Source: Sphagnum magellanicum (Eukaryota > Streptophyta > Sphagnopsida > Sphagnales > Sphagnaceae). From it: DNA of 64,000 bases. The stretch covers positions 5,812,041-5,876,040 of the forward strand of contig CM038917.1 in NCBI GenBank assembly GCA_021904315.1, in the 5' to 3' direction. This document shows, one piece after another, positions 34,301 through 46,483 of this stretch. The notes beneath the pieces were generated by a model that made no database searches, was not told the origin of the DNA, and saw only the letters and a program-made list of their open reading frames with translations. Positions within the stretch are counted from its first letter, which is position 1, and every line of letters begins with the position of its first letter. The position numbers were made by a program, and so were the translations under genes.

Positions 34301-37300
34301 ATTGGCTCTACTTGTGGCCTGAGAACTGGATCTCTTAAAAATCATGTTTTTAGCTTGCCTGATGCCCATGGGTTGCAGTCTCTCAAACCAAGCCATAGAG
34401 TTCCTCTTCTTTCCAGCTATTCTCTCTGCTGAAGTTGGCTTACAGCAGGGAGATGCAGCACACAATGACTGTCTGTTCTTGAACTGGGATCTCTGCTCAT
34501 GCACAGCTGGGTCTTGAAATGGCGGTGTCCTTCCTCCCAGGGATATGGCAGCAGATTTCACTGGGATCTCCACCTGGAGATGCCTTCTGAAACCTGAGCA
34601 GAAACCACAATAATACAGGAAAGAAAACACTTCAGAAGCTATTGAACTTGTGATGTATTCTCTTCACAAGCTCAGTAACTGGGTGTCTAGTAGCCAGCTC
34701 TACACAGTGAGAGCAGGAGTTTTTCTCCAGAGAGAATTACCATGTAGTGGTGGAGCTGTTAATCCAGGGGATTTTGAGCTACATGTGCTCATTACACCTG
34801 CTGGGCCAAAGCCTGGTGGAGGACTCAATGATAAACTGGGAGTTTGTATTTTTCTTGATGTCATCCATGGAACTCCACCCTACAATGGAATGAACAAAAC
34901 CATTAGAACAGAACTGCATTGTTATGAGAATCCTTCCTATCTGAGACTCAAGTTTTGTTTGTCATAATGGAGTTTCCAGAAATGGAGGATCTTGACAAAA
35001 GGTGCAGTAGGCAGAGGAGTTACCTTGTGTGAAGGTGATGCAGTTGCAACACCACTGAAGCCTGGAGGCATAGACTGAAATGACAGAGATGGAGGCTGAT
35101 TATATGATATCTGAAAGGGTCTCTGCAAAATGTATAAGACTCAAAAGACTCTTACTACCTTTCAATATCAAATCTTTGTTCCAAAGAAACAACCCATTAG
35201 ATCTAAACTCGTGATCAAATCCAAAAAAGTTCAAGCTATAAATGTTATAAAATTACCAAATATGATTTCTTTCCAAGCAAAGACAGCTCCTTTCTAGTAT
35301 CCACAGACTTCCTAACCTTGTGAAGAGCAGATGTAGGACCCAAAGGTTAGAGGATTGAAATTCATGCAGAAAAAAATGATGCACACATGTGATGGTTGTC
35401 CTCCAATACTTGCCTGCATTGAAGGACTTGCCATGATTCTTTTCTCTGAGTTCAATGATTCAGGTTGCTTGCCCATGATCCGCAGTTGCTGTTGTGCATG
35501 AGCCCACTCACGGAGAGGCTGGCTGATGACAGAATCAAGGAAGCCCTTATATGCAGCTTTGATGGTGACTGCATGAAGATGTTGCTGGACATACTCGAGA
35601 GCAACAGCTCTGGGACTCTTACCAAGGGAGCTGTTTCCTGTGCTATTTTCACCTCCCTGTTCTGAAAAGCTGTGATTGGTCACCAAGGTGTGCTCAAAGA
35701 TCATGCCCCTTTCAACTAAAACCAACAATTTGTCCAAAGGGAGAGGTGGAATCTGGGCTGGAATGTGGCAGATCTAAGACACAGAAAACAAAGATTATCA
35801 TGCACAAACTCAGATTGGAGCAAACATTTAAAACTTGCAGATGCTACACAAAACTTCATCCAATTGAGCTGAAGCATTGTGTAGGTGAGATGTGATTAAC
35901 TGAGATTTTCACAAACTCAGGTTTATCATGAGAATAAAAAATAGATGGAAAACACATTGAGAGTCAGCTGTATGAGGGAGGCAGTGACTATGTGCAAACT
36001 TTCCTTTCAGTTTATACAGGTTAGTCCTCTGTTTGATGTGGTCTAAAGGGTGGAAAAACATATGGGTGTTTAGGATGAATGAAGAAAAATTCTATTAACA
36101 TTATTGCCTACAGGTACTGAAGTACTCAAATTTGCAGAGTTGAGAAAGTGGGCTTCATAGCCCAACAATCACCTTGAGAGAACCATAGAGTTGACCTGCA
36201 TGGAACCACTGCCATAGCTGCCACACAGTGAATGGTCCCTTCATGCTGCGATCTGCCCCTTCATATTCCCACACAGGTTCCATCCATACCTGAAGCAGCA
36301 TCAAAACCTTCCAAATGCTCAGTGTATGCTCCACAATGCCTGGGAGTTTAAGGTCAAGGTGGATAATTTGAAGTGAAATCAGACCTGGTCATGGACACCT
36401 GTGCTGGGGCCAGGTCCTCGCATATCCCCTGCAGGTATTGTTTGTCTGGGTGGCAGATAAGCACCTTGACAAGAGTCTGCATATCCTGTATTCAACACAT
36501 GGTGCATACCCACCCTTGATTGTTCCAAGTGCAGCAAGCCTGGAGATGCAGATGTAGTTTTCAAGAACCCTGAGGAGCTCAAAGGAAATGACTGGGTTGT
36601 TGATTGTATGACTTGAGAAGTGCCTCCTGGCACCGAGATCACAGGGCAGCCCTCCAGTGAATTCCCTGGCAATGCAGTCCTGAGTTGTGCTATCCCACTG
36701 ATGGGCTGCTGTGATTGATCAATGATACATGCAGAGCATGACTCTAGATTTTCAATTACTAGCTTCAGCAGAAATGGTCCTGTGTATACACCTGATTGCA
36801 CCTGATACATTGGGAGATCACTTGACAAAAACCCAGTTGCCAAAGCTTTTTGTAAATGCTCTAGTTTGTAGGGTCCACTTAAGCTACCATTAACATCATG
36901 ATAAACCCACCCATTTGCAGCTCCAACAGGCCCTGCACATGCTGCATTCTCTGATTCCACTGTCATTTCTGGTTCAGGCTCATATGTCCTGCATGATTTG
37001 TTTCTCCTCCAAGGCCTGGAAGAGACATTCCGTTGGTTAATTCCACTCACATGTCCTCCATCATCATCATGGTCTCCCTGTCTATCTGCAATACTTCCAT
37101 GTCTGCAAGTGTCAACATACTTGCAGCTTGACTTTATACTGCAATTCAACTCTCTTTCATCAATTGTTTCTTCAATTTGCACTTGCAGCTGATGGGTTCT
37201 CTTTACTGACATACTGTCAGCATAATCTGAAGCTGAAATGAGTTTTCTATCCCTGGTATGCTGCTGGCCTGTGTGACATGGCTTGAGAACAGAAGAGATG

Positions 37301-40300
37301 ACTGTCCCTTCAGTGCTGCTTTCACCCAAGTGAAGCTCCCCGACAACACAATCATCCTGCTGATTAGCCCTGTCAAACATGGATGGGGGCTCACAAACCC
37401 TCCACATGGTTATTGGGCATCCTCCAGTGCATCCAGAGTGCAACAATTCCTCAACAATATCATTCTCTTGCTCATCCAGTCTTGCCTCCAGTGTCTTCTC
37501 AGGTGCAAAACATACTCCACTACTTTGCAAGCTCTTACTGAACTCCTCTTCAGGCTTCTTTACAACCAGGGCTTGTGAATCTACATGCATGTCAGGTTTC
37601 ACGCTCCTCATTGACTTCAATTCTTTACTAAACTCCCTCTCTTGACTGGCTAGATAGGACTCGGGCATGTTTGACGCTTCAAACTTCTTGACCTCCCCTT
37701 CTTCAGTTCGAGTCTGATTTCCGCAAGGCTCCAGGACTTGCTTGTTTTCAAGAATGTTGCAGCCTGAAGTTTTTCTACCTTGTGGGTCATCAAATGTGAC
37801 ATGCAAATCTGACAAACCTTCATAGGCAACCTGGATCTGCTCTCTCCTATAAAGTTCAAGCATAAAAATTCAGATTAGTTCACTCTCAATGCTCTTTTGA
37901 CCGTGTGAGTTCTTTGCAAATTTTTATGTCATGTTCTCCTTCTCCCACAGACAGGTCTGTGCATTACCCTTATCACAAAAACACTAGCACATCTGCTTTT
38001 GTGGAGCTGATCCCGTCCAACAGATGTGATAGTTTGTTAAGCTGGATAACAGAAGTGGTTTACAAGTGGGTAGAGGGGGATAGTTCAAGGAAGCCCTGGG
38101 AAACACCTTTGCCCATCCTCATCAGCATCAATATTCTGCCCAAGAACATGACTATGTTCTGGAGCTTCTTCATGATGAAAAACTGGGTGTGAACATTTGA
38201 AGCCTCTTTTTCTGTCAAAACCCAAAACCTCTTGATCACCGCTCTTAGTTTCCACATGTCCTTTGGCTCCTTCAGATCTGCTATTGAGGACTTCTTCATT
38301 GGATTCTTGTACCCCAATTCCATCTGGATTCACTTCAGTTGCAATCCATTTCTCATCCTCTATATCTCTGCCACCAGTTGTTGGAACATCTGCTTTTCCG
38401 GGCTCAAGCTTCTTTGCTTCACCAGCATGGATATCCACCTGCTGTAAAATGCTGAACTCACTGGTAATGCATTTTTTCTTCATGTCCTGCACATTCCCTG
38501 TAGTTGCTGCTGTCTCTGACATGTCTTCTGACCTTTGGCACCTTGGATCATTGGAACTGTCAAGATCCATATTACTGCCTGAAACTCTATCATCACATAC
38601 TTCTTGCTTGAAGTCACCTGCCAAATCTGGTACAATGTTCTGAGCTTCATGGATCCAGGTTGCATTGAGCTTCAAACTCCTGCTCTCAGCCTTGGAGTTC
38701 TCCAATATTTTGTTAGGTGGGAATAGCAAGTTGGCCTTCTCTTCCCCTGCACTTGCTTGGTCTTTGCAATCATGAGTTTTGGTCTTGATCTCATCTGTTG
38801 CAACAGTGTGTTCCATGGCCTACTCCAATATCACAAAGTGTGCACCATAGAATAATCAGTCAGCATTGCAGCTTCAGCATAGCAATTTACACACAGTCTG
38901 GTTGCAGACTTAGCACTCACCTAGTCTGTGAATATTTCAGCTCAGTTTCTGCAGGAATACAAGAAAGCCTTCACATATAGCATATGACACAATAAACCCA
39001 GAAAAGTTCAGCAAGCTTACAGAACTGAAGCTCTTCACAAGAAAACTTTACCACAAAAATCACAGGAAACATCTATAAGCTTTTGAGCCAAACTCTCCAC
39101 AAGAAAGTCCAAAGCTTTCATGTACTACATACAAAATGAAGCTACATATATAATTTAATTTTCAACAATCAGACCTTGTGCTTTAAAATGACTCTGACTG
39201 AGTTGAAAAAAAACTACAGATCCAAGCATGTTCCAAGCAAATGTAATGAACAATCTATGAAGACACAAATCCTGTTCCATTTCATCTGTCATGGGTCTTA
39301 CTGGGTATGTTTCACAGAGGCTGTCTTCAAAGGTGTTATCTTGCTGATCTTGTGTTGAGTCATGGCACTTGTCACTTCTTTGCAAAAAGCTGCTGGGTTC
39401 GAGGGGTTGTCCCTGTAACCCACACAATGGTTGCCCAAACAGAGATCTGATGGAAGTCTTGTACTCGCCTGTTTCCTGTTCAAAATCAGATCTCCACATT
39501 GTAATTGGCCTCACTCCTTTCTGGATTTCATCTGTTGGAAATCACCAGAATTATGTACTTATCAAAACCTAAATTGAATACAGCAATGACAATGACTCAT
39601 ATTAATAAGAAGGGTCACTGAAACAAACAGAAGGAAACAAACCTGCTGTATATGCAGAGAAATTCCGGGACATTCTTCAGTAACCCCTGGTGGAGGTGGC
39701 TCCTCTGGATATTGAGAAGTGACAACAGATCCAGTGGGAAGATTATCCCATTGCAGACCTGTAAAAAAGGAGGCAAGGGAGTTATTGAATATCTGCAAAT
39801 CCAAGAAAGTCCAGTGGAGCTGCAACACATTGAAAGTTGGTGAACAATGGAGTCATTAGATGCACCAGTGTAGACCAAACCCAACCACACGTATTGTACA
39901 TCTAATAACCTGGAAAGTATAGGCTTGCAAATGAACACCTTGTGTTTTCTGTTCTTGGGCCGCATCTATCAATGTCATCTGTTGGTTTGACTCCAAAGAT
40001 CTAGTCATAGATGAGCCACATCTCATGTAAGGCTTTGCTATAAGACAAGTAAATTGGAACACAACAATGAATGTCACCTTGCTGTCATCTTAGTGAGAGG
40101 GCAGGTCATTGTGTATTTTAGCCTTAGATCCTCAATTGATTTTGCAGAGGAGCAGTGATTCCTTGTGACAACTGAGAATGTGATGAAAGAGCTATGACAT
40201 TTGGACTCTCTACCCTGGAAGTCCGGCAAGAACTTGTGTTCTGATCATATGTGCAACATCTAGATTGGAGAAGATGATTATGTGAACATCCAAGCACTTA

Positions 40301-41867
40301 TGAGGTAGTTCAGTCTTACATTGGGAAGTCTTTGTCTGCTGTGTTCCAAGAGCACAGCCCTGCTGCCCAACCAACTTCATGGTCATTTCCCCCTTGCACT
40401 GGCAAAACCTGTCCATCTCCACTTCCAAATCCTTGAACAAAACTTCCACAGGGTGTTTCCAGTGGAAATACTATTCCATCATGCTGTTGCCCTGGATAGA
40501 AATTGCAGCTCCTTCCACATTCTCTTCTTGCTCTATCCCTGCTAATTGCTGCAAAGTGCCGCTCCAATGGAGTGGAAGCAAACTCTTCCTGAGGATAGGG
40601 AGAGGCAGTGTCTGCTTGTGCATCGTCACTGAGACCCCACCTGCTGATAAGGTATTGTGCATGTTCAATCTGCTTCCTCCCCCAATCCTGGTCACACAAG
40701 AACCCCCTGAGTCAACAAACTGTTATTGAAGATTGTACCAACAATTGCTACCAATCAGCTGTGGACTACTTTGCACCCTTGGGAAATATTCACAACAGAA
40801 TAACTATCAAACAGTCAATCCAGTGTGACAGTTAGCCACAGAAACAGCTACCATCCAAATACAGATCAATTTCCAAAGTGTAGAACCTGCACAGGAGTTG
40901 TTGCATTATGGTATCCAGGGTTCACAACACAGTTCTCATAATCCGTGTTGCTTGGCAGGAAATAGTTTTGCTCCGCATAACCTCCCTCGAAACCATGCTG
41001 GAAACCTTGCTGTAACATCAGTGCCTGAAACAGAACCGCCAGAAAGCAATAGATGACCACAAGTTTGTTTGAGGATTCTGACGCAGTGTCTGTGGCCTTT
41101 TGCAGCATAGGGATGTTATTCCTTCTACAGTGCAGGAAAACATCACTCTTCAATTATGGACTCAGGAAGTGATGGATTTATCAATAAGGTTCAAAAATCA
41201 ATAGTGCCTTATCTGGCTCTGGTGGTGCCACTCCAAAGCAGAAACCAAAGATTTGACCTTGGAAATAACAATTTCTCAAGGGACCCATTGACTTCAACAT
41301 GGAAAGGGTGAATCCTCAGCAAGAACAAGGCTCCCCAAAAACCCAAACTGAAAATTATTCTTGTATTTTGATTGCCTAAGTGCACTTTGTGGACTGTACA
41401 TCAAGACTCCAAATCCTAATGACACAAATTTCCTCTTACACAAGACTTCCACAATTTTTCTCTAGATGATGTAGACAACATAAGATTCTGATCAGTGTTG
41501 ACACTAACGTAGAACCACGTGATTCTGATCAATTTGACACCAATGTCAAAGCATTCAATTCTGATCAGTTTTGACACCAGTGTAGAAACTGCTATTCTGG
41601 TCAGTTTTGATGCCAAACATAGGATTCTGATCAGTGTTGATGCCAATATCTTCTTTTCTTCTTAGACCTGAACATCATGTGGACAGAAAAGCTCTCAAAC
41701 TGAAAAATCCAAATGTCCTCTGCACTTTTGAGTGTAACATCACAACAAAACAGAGAAGAAGCAAAAGATGGTGCTGCATTTTCTTTTGGCCTTACCTCAG
41801 GAGCTTGAGTGTAGTAGGGAGGAGGCATAGATGGGGAAGATGGCTGCCACACACACCCGTGCTGCAT
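31315..41867 (-). CDS. ATXR7: Set1-type histone H3K4 methyltransferase, ATXR7/SDG25-like
   Basis: Eighteen exons join in frame to 1973 residues: 41867-41796, 41024-40887, 40687-40320, 40000-39939, 39758-39643, 39520-39302, 38819-38107, 37846-36385, 36289-36173, 35773-35414, 35122-35024, 34879-34798, 34593-32912, 32786-32664, 32459-32379, 32202-32149, 31761-31610 and 31336-31315. Two GYF-like segments are seen: [20 protein letters not shown] (about residue 874) and [20 protein letters not shown] (about 1055). The SET domain fills the last ~143 residues: [56 protein letters not shown], and post-SET CFCRTPRCRGFLN. All SET signature residues (NHSC, the catalytic Tyr in YDYKF, post-SET Cys) are present, so it should be active. 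The GYF-plus-SET layout points to ATXR7/SDG25, which methylates H3K4 (and reportedly H3K36) and promotes FLC-type gene activity in Arabidopsis. The protein is longer than Arabidopsis ATXR7 (about 1.4 kb of residues), mainly through low-complexity middle exons. The first ATG is the least certain part. Confidence 0.92.
35123..35413 (-). other. Probable GC-AG intron of the ATXR7-like gene
   Basis: Exon 10 ends SPSMQ at CAG|GCAAGT, a strong GC-type donor, and the acceptor TTTTGCAG precedes AGACCCTTTCAG. This is the junction that keeps the frame open. The nearest GT, four bases downstream, would shift the phase relative to exon 11. Confidence 0.65.
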
Positions 41868-43120
41868 TTTTCATGCAAGGTTCCTGAAACCCACATCCCA
41901 ACTCATTTCCTCTCATATCAGTTCAGAGTTCTTCACAGCCATGAGCAATGATCGTCAATTCAACCAATCTATCATTCATGTATCCAATTTCTCTTCATAA
42001 TCAATTCACTATTGGCAATGTTTTGGCAAATCCAAAACCCACCCAAAAAAGAAAAAACAGCAAAATTTATTGCTGGAAAAGAAAAACAAATGTGATTTTG
42101 AAAAAGATCCGTCAGATGACTCTCACCAAAACAATTTTTTTTTCACACCAAGAATGATTGCAGCAGGCATACAAAACATTGTCATGGTTGTAGGTTTTGT
42201 TTCTTACTAGTCTGCAGTTGTAAAATCAAAATGGATCTTCTTCTTCTTCTTCTTCTTGATGGTTGAAAAACTGGAAAGCAGATAATAAGATACGAAGTGG
42301 AAAATCCGCCAGATCCAAACAGCAACCGAAAACAAAGTACCAGCTCTTCTATAATACTAACAGAGAACCAGACAGAATTGAGACACAAACAACCACCAAG
42401 ATTGATACGGAAAAGATGGTTTTCCTTTGAGAAAAAGCGTTGTTGTTGTTTGTTTGTTGATGATCGAAAACAAAATACCAGCTCTTCTTTAGTTCTGACA
42501 GAGAACCAGACATAATTGACACAAACAACCACCAAGACTTACTGGGAAAAGAGCAGCAGCAGTAGTAGTTGTTGTTGTTGTTTGTTGATTGGTGATCGAG
42601 AAAAAAAAATACCGGGTCTTCTTTACTTCTGACAGAGAACCAGACACAATTGACACAAAGATCCACCAAGAAGACTTACTCGGAAGAGATTATTTTATTT
42701 TGAGAAAGAGCAGCGTTGTTATTGTTGTTGTTGTTGTTGTTTTTTGATCGATGATCGAAAACAAAATGCCGGCTCTTTCTTTAGTTCCGACACAGAACCA
42801 GACAGAATTGAAACAAACAACCACCAACAAGACTTAATTGGAAAAGATGATTTCTTTTGAGAAAGAGCGTTTTGTTGTGGTTGTTGTTGTTGTTGATTGT
42901 TGATGATGCAAATGTGGCGATCTGTTGTTGCATGCACTCTTGATTCCGGCAGCAAAAGATTAACACAAATCTTGTGGCAAGGTAGAAACACAGACAAAAG
43001 AAAGACAGAGACACAGAGGAAGAAGAAGGGAGAGATCAAGATGTGCAAACTTCGGGAGCAAAAAAAGGTCGAGGAGAGCTTCGTCGCCACGAACTTCTTC
43101 GCGTACACAGTTCCGCGTAT
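41868..43120 (-). promoter_or_regulatory. Upstream / 5' leader region of the ATXR7-like gene
   Basis: This follows the proposed first coding exon on the minus strand. It contains a (TTC)n tract at about 42236-42257 and a four-copy tandem array (next entry). Around 42950-43060 it turns purine-rich (AGAGACACAGAGGAAGAAGA). The transcription start may lie near 43.0-43.1 kb, but no TATA box is assigned with confidence. Upstream noncoding exons are possible. Confidence 0.45.
42335..42915 (-). repeat. Tandem array, four ~130-150-bp units with TTG runs
   Basis: Each unit contains CTTCTTTAGTTCTGACAGAG, AACCAGACAGAATTGA, ACAAACAACCACCAAGA, GGAAAAGATG, GAGAAAGAGC, a GTTGTTGTTGTT run and GATGATCGAAAACAAAAT. 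Copies begin near 42337, 42482, 42617 and 42773. (TTG)n length varies between units. The repeat lies in the upstream region of the ATXR7-like gene, and long open frames on the minus strand across it are repeat artefacts. Confidence 0.85.
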
Positions 43121-43126
43121 ACGCAA

Positions 43127-43703
43127 CAGAAACTACGGTTTGGTAGGTAGTATTTTTGGGGTGTATTATTTGTGTCCTGTACATGGTATATAAGTAGAGT
43201 TGCCCATTTTGGTACCTCTGTACGTGTACCATGTACGGATAACAAAGAATACGGCCCCCAAGCCGTAGTTTCTGATACCTACTAAACGGCACTGGTGTAG
43301 AGGTACCAAAAAGCCAAACTACTCTACGTATATACCATGTACAGAAAAAAAGAATACACCCCCACAAGTACTACTACTACTACCAAGCCAAACGTTTCTG
43401 ATACCCGTACAACACGGGTGTAGATGTACCAGAAGGCAAACTCTACGTATACCATGCACAGAAAAAAGAATACACCCCCACAAATACTACCCGCCAGTCC
43501 GTCGTTTCTGATACCCGCACAACACTGGTGATACACCAGTGTTGTGCGGGTATCAGATAATACGGTTCTGTAGAATTTGTGGGGCGTATTATTTTTTCTG
43601 TGCATGGTATACGTAGAGTTTGCCTTCTGGTACATCTACACCCGTGTTGTACGGGTATCAGAAACGTTTGGCATGGTAGTAGTACTTGTGGGGGTGTATT
43701 ATT
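43127..43703. repeat. Array of ~110-bp units in opposing orientations, with long perfect hairpin
   Basis: About six diverged ~110-bp units share GTTTCTGATACCCG, ACACSGGTGTAGATGTACC, AGGCAAACTCTACGTATACC, ATGCACAGAAAAAA and AATACACCCCCACAA. Reading left to right, the first (43127-43218) is in one orientation, the next three in the other, and the last two back in the first. Inside lie an 81-bp perfect inverted repeat (43387-43467 with 43592-43672) and, at the centre, a 23-bp perfect stem (43508-43530 with 43534-43556) with a 3-nt loop. The transcript or single strand would fold into a ~350-nt hairpin. It sits just upstream of the ATXR7-like gene's leader. I cannot place it in a known transposon family. 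Confidence 0.9.
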
Positions 43704-44597
43704 GGCTATATCCTCTTATGGATGATTGCCAAATTGTCACCTTGGCTATTCACAAAATTGGGGAAAAAAAAAAAAACACCATTGAATGTAATATTGGCAA
43801 TGATTAAATAAATCATTCAATTTGGTTTTATATAACCTTTAGTGAAACTCCATGGCCAAGGGAAAGAACCTTGGATTTATCCACGGTTATATATAATGTC
43901 ATTTTTAAAAAATATATAATTAATTTGTAATGCTATTAAAGTATTTAAGGAGAAATAGTTCATATAAAGTTGAAAACATTCTTCTTTATTTTTTAATTTT
44001 CAAATAGATGAGAAATGTGAATTAAAGCTTTGATCATTTTTTTAAAATTATGATTTATGTTCTATTTTAGCAATTGATGTATTGAAATTCAGTTTAGGAA
44101 TTTCAATTCAAATCAATTAAAATCTAAAGAATTATATTCAAGGTGCATCCAATGTTTTATTAGATATTTTATTTCCAATGAAACAAAATTTCCACAAAAT
44201 CAAATTCCATTTTTCTCTGGTCAATTGATGATGAGTTGATGATCATCACTCGTGGTGCACAGCAGCACCAAGGACAAATTGTATTTTAGTCCCGAAGGAG
44301 GAAACTGCATATGTTTTTAGCCAACTTCAAAACAGCACTAGCAACATGTGCACACAAAGTTGAAGATGAGGATGATCTAAGTCAAGAAAATTTCGCTGCC
44401 ACAATTAAGATGACAAGGATACTACAGTCAAGAAAATTTCACAACCATGATTGCAGGTTCTTCTTGAAGCATTGAAATGCAGAGAAAGAAAGTAGTACAT
44501 ATAATTGTGAATCAAGACTTGTGCAAGTTGAAAATTTTCAATGGTCGAATTCCCTTGAGAAGGGCTTCAGAAAAAGTGTGATTGAATAGCCGCCATC
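43704..44597. other. AT-rich spacer, nothing recognised
   Basis: AT-rich sequence with A/T homopolymers. No coding exon, RNA gene or repeat was recognised on either strand. Confidence 0.5.
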
Positions 44598-44796
44598 CAA
44601 CACACACACACACACAATTGAATTCGAGTGCACCAACCATCCAACACACACACACACACACACACACAATTGAATTCGAGTGCACCAACCATCCAACACA
44701 CACACACACACACACAATTGAATTCGAGTGCACCAACCATCCAACACACACACACACACACACACACACAATTGAATTCGAGTGCACCAACCATCC

Positions 44797-44828
<32 letters not shown>

Positions 44829-44852
44829 TGAATTCGAGTGCACCAACCATCC

Positions 44853-44888
<36 letters not shown>

Positions 44889-44912
44889 TGAATTCGAGTG
44901 CACCAACCATCC

Positions 44913-44944
<32 letters not shown>

Positions 44945-44968
44945 TGAATTCGAGTGCACCAACCATCC

Positions 44969-45006
<38 letters not shown>

Positions 45007-45030
45007 TGAATTCGAGTGCACCAACCATCC

Positions 45031-45064
<34 letters not shown>

Positions 45065-45135
45065 TGAATTCGAACGCACCAACCATCCAATACACACACA
45101 CACACACACACACACAATTGAATTCGAGTGCACCA
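44598..45135 (+). repeat. Compound minisatellite: (CA)n plus a fixed ~28-mer, ten copies
   Basis: Ten to eleven units of the form (CA)n-ATTGAATTCGAGTGCACC-AACCATCCAA, spaced about 48-61 bp. The unique part is almost invariant (each carries GAATTC); the CA run varies from about 7 to 16 dinucleotides. The penultimate copy has GAACGCACC and a TACACA interruption. Very long open frames on both strands (Cys-Val and Thr-His repeats) are artefacts of the repeat. Confidence 0.95.
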
Positions 45136-45775
45136 AGACTCTCGGGTTCTACCCTTGGAAAAAGATAAGAAGCTGATGGGGACCCATAATCAACTACCCC
45201 AAACCTGTTGCACATTCATGAGAATTATGAACTCAAAGGCACATGCAGGCACAGATGTAGTTAGGACCTTATCTTTGGACTGCTAGGCTCCATGATGATG
45301 ACTCCAATGATCTCAATATGGCAAGCATTTCACAGATTCCCCGCCAGTTAGTTGGGTTGCAACGCTTTTTCCCTATCCTGTGGGATTGCTCAATTTGATC
45401 CAAGAAATGTTAAAAGAACCAGGTACAAATGATTTCTCCACAAGAGAATCAAACATCTGTGCTCCATCTTTCCTGGAATAAGCCACATTCCTGGAGCACA
45501 CATGGTTGATTCTTTTTGTGCTCCAGCTTGTTGAGTGGATAACAAATTATATGACCATCTAGCAACAGTTGCTCACAATACCACAGGCAGCATTGAAACT
45601 ATAAATCATTGGAAATAATGTGAGTGCAGAAAACACATATTCTGACCATTTTTGGTGAGACAATGGGACAAAAGGAAAACGGTCTGTTGTTTGGCAGGAA
45701 GAAATGAGAGCATGAGCTTTACTAATGCACAAGTAGTCTTTACAGAAGAAGCTGGCGAAAACTGAAGGGAATTAG
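45136..45775. other. Spacer and probable 3' UTR of psaK
   Basis: No coding features seen. The right part, adjacent to the minus-strand psaK stop at 45776, is expected to hold its 3' UTR. Confidence 0.45.
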
Positions 45776-46483
45776 TCACAGCGTTCCGATGCCCTTGAGG
45801 CCAAGAACGATGCCTACGCCGAGGATGTGTCCCAGGACGCCGAATGCCAAGGTGTCTGTGGCGGTGAAACCGGCGGGATCGCCGGTCTGGAGGCCTGAAT
45901 CCCTATCCACCAGCTTCAAACCGGCAAGAGCTTTCCTGTTGGCGGAAGGTGCAAGACCAAACCTTCCAGCGAAGAGCAGGAGTGTTGTGGACGCAACTAC
46001 GATCTGTTCGGAGCACGAAACAAACAATATCATCATGTGGAGAGAAAGAAGGGTATGTTCGAGTAGATACTCCGCCATTAGAAGACATACATACAAAACC
46101 AAGGAGCATGCATGCATCCACAATGTCCACAGACAAAACAAGAACGATGAAGGATACTGGAAGAACTTACAATGTTCGTGGGAGATCCGATGAAGTCACA
46201 GCGAGCACCTAAGGCGCCCTTTCCCTTGACGGATCGTGGAAGCATCGCCTGCATCATGCATCGAGACCAGAATTGTTTAGAAAAAGTGTGTACTAACAAT
46301 CTCCACACAAAAACAAGAAACAATCGAAGAGAACACTAGGGACTTCAGGAGGAGACGAAGAGAAAACCTTACCACGCTTTGGACCTTGCTGAAGCTAGTG
46401 CTAGCCTTAAGACCTTGAAACTCCTTCGACAAGGGAGCAGCTGCTGCGGTCACATTGACGGAAAGCGCGGCTGAAGCGGCCAT
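45776..46483 (-). CDS. psaK: Photosystem I reaction centre subunit PsaK, chloroplast precursor
   Basis: Three exons, 46483-46373, 46248-46171 and 46003-45776 (all phase 0, GT-AG), give 138 residues, normal for plant PsaK precursors. The first ~50 residues are Ala/Ser/Lys-rich without acidic clusters until KEFQGLK, a plastid transit peptide. The mature protein shows [34 protein letters not shown], a loop with [20 protein letters not shown] and a second membrane helix [19 protein letters not shown]. PsaK has two transmembrane helices and sits at the edge of photosystem I near PsaA, where it helps bind antenna chlorophyll and LHCI. In land plants it is nuclear-encoded, as here. Upstream (46800-46850) are GATAGAAGATAG and CCAAT elements that could belong to its promoter, as inference. 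Confidence 0.97.

Noticed and set aside
42182-43126. Open frames with Gln/Asn runs and RNQTELRHKQ-like segments
   Set aside because: They track the four-copy tandem array; the peptide repeats with the DNA unit and shows no domain.
43500-43560. Geminivirus-like replication-origin stem-loop
   Set aside because: The stem is long and perfect but the loop is only 3 nt and the TAATATTAC nonanucleotide is absent; no Rep or coat protein frame is nearby.
43324-43807. The same peptide (VYVEFAFWYIYTRVVRVSE) read on both strands
   Set aside because: This is the signature of the perfect inverted repeat, not of two genes.
44512-45215. Very long open frames on both strands rich in Cys-Val or Thr-His
   Set aside because: They are translations of the (CA)n/28-mer minisatellite; six-frame openness follows from the repeat.
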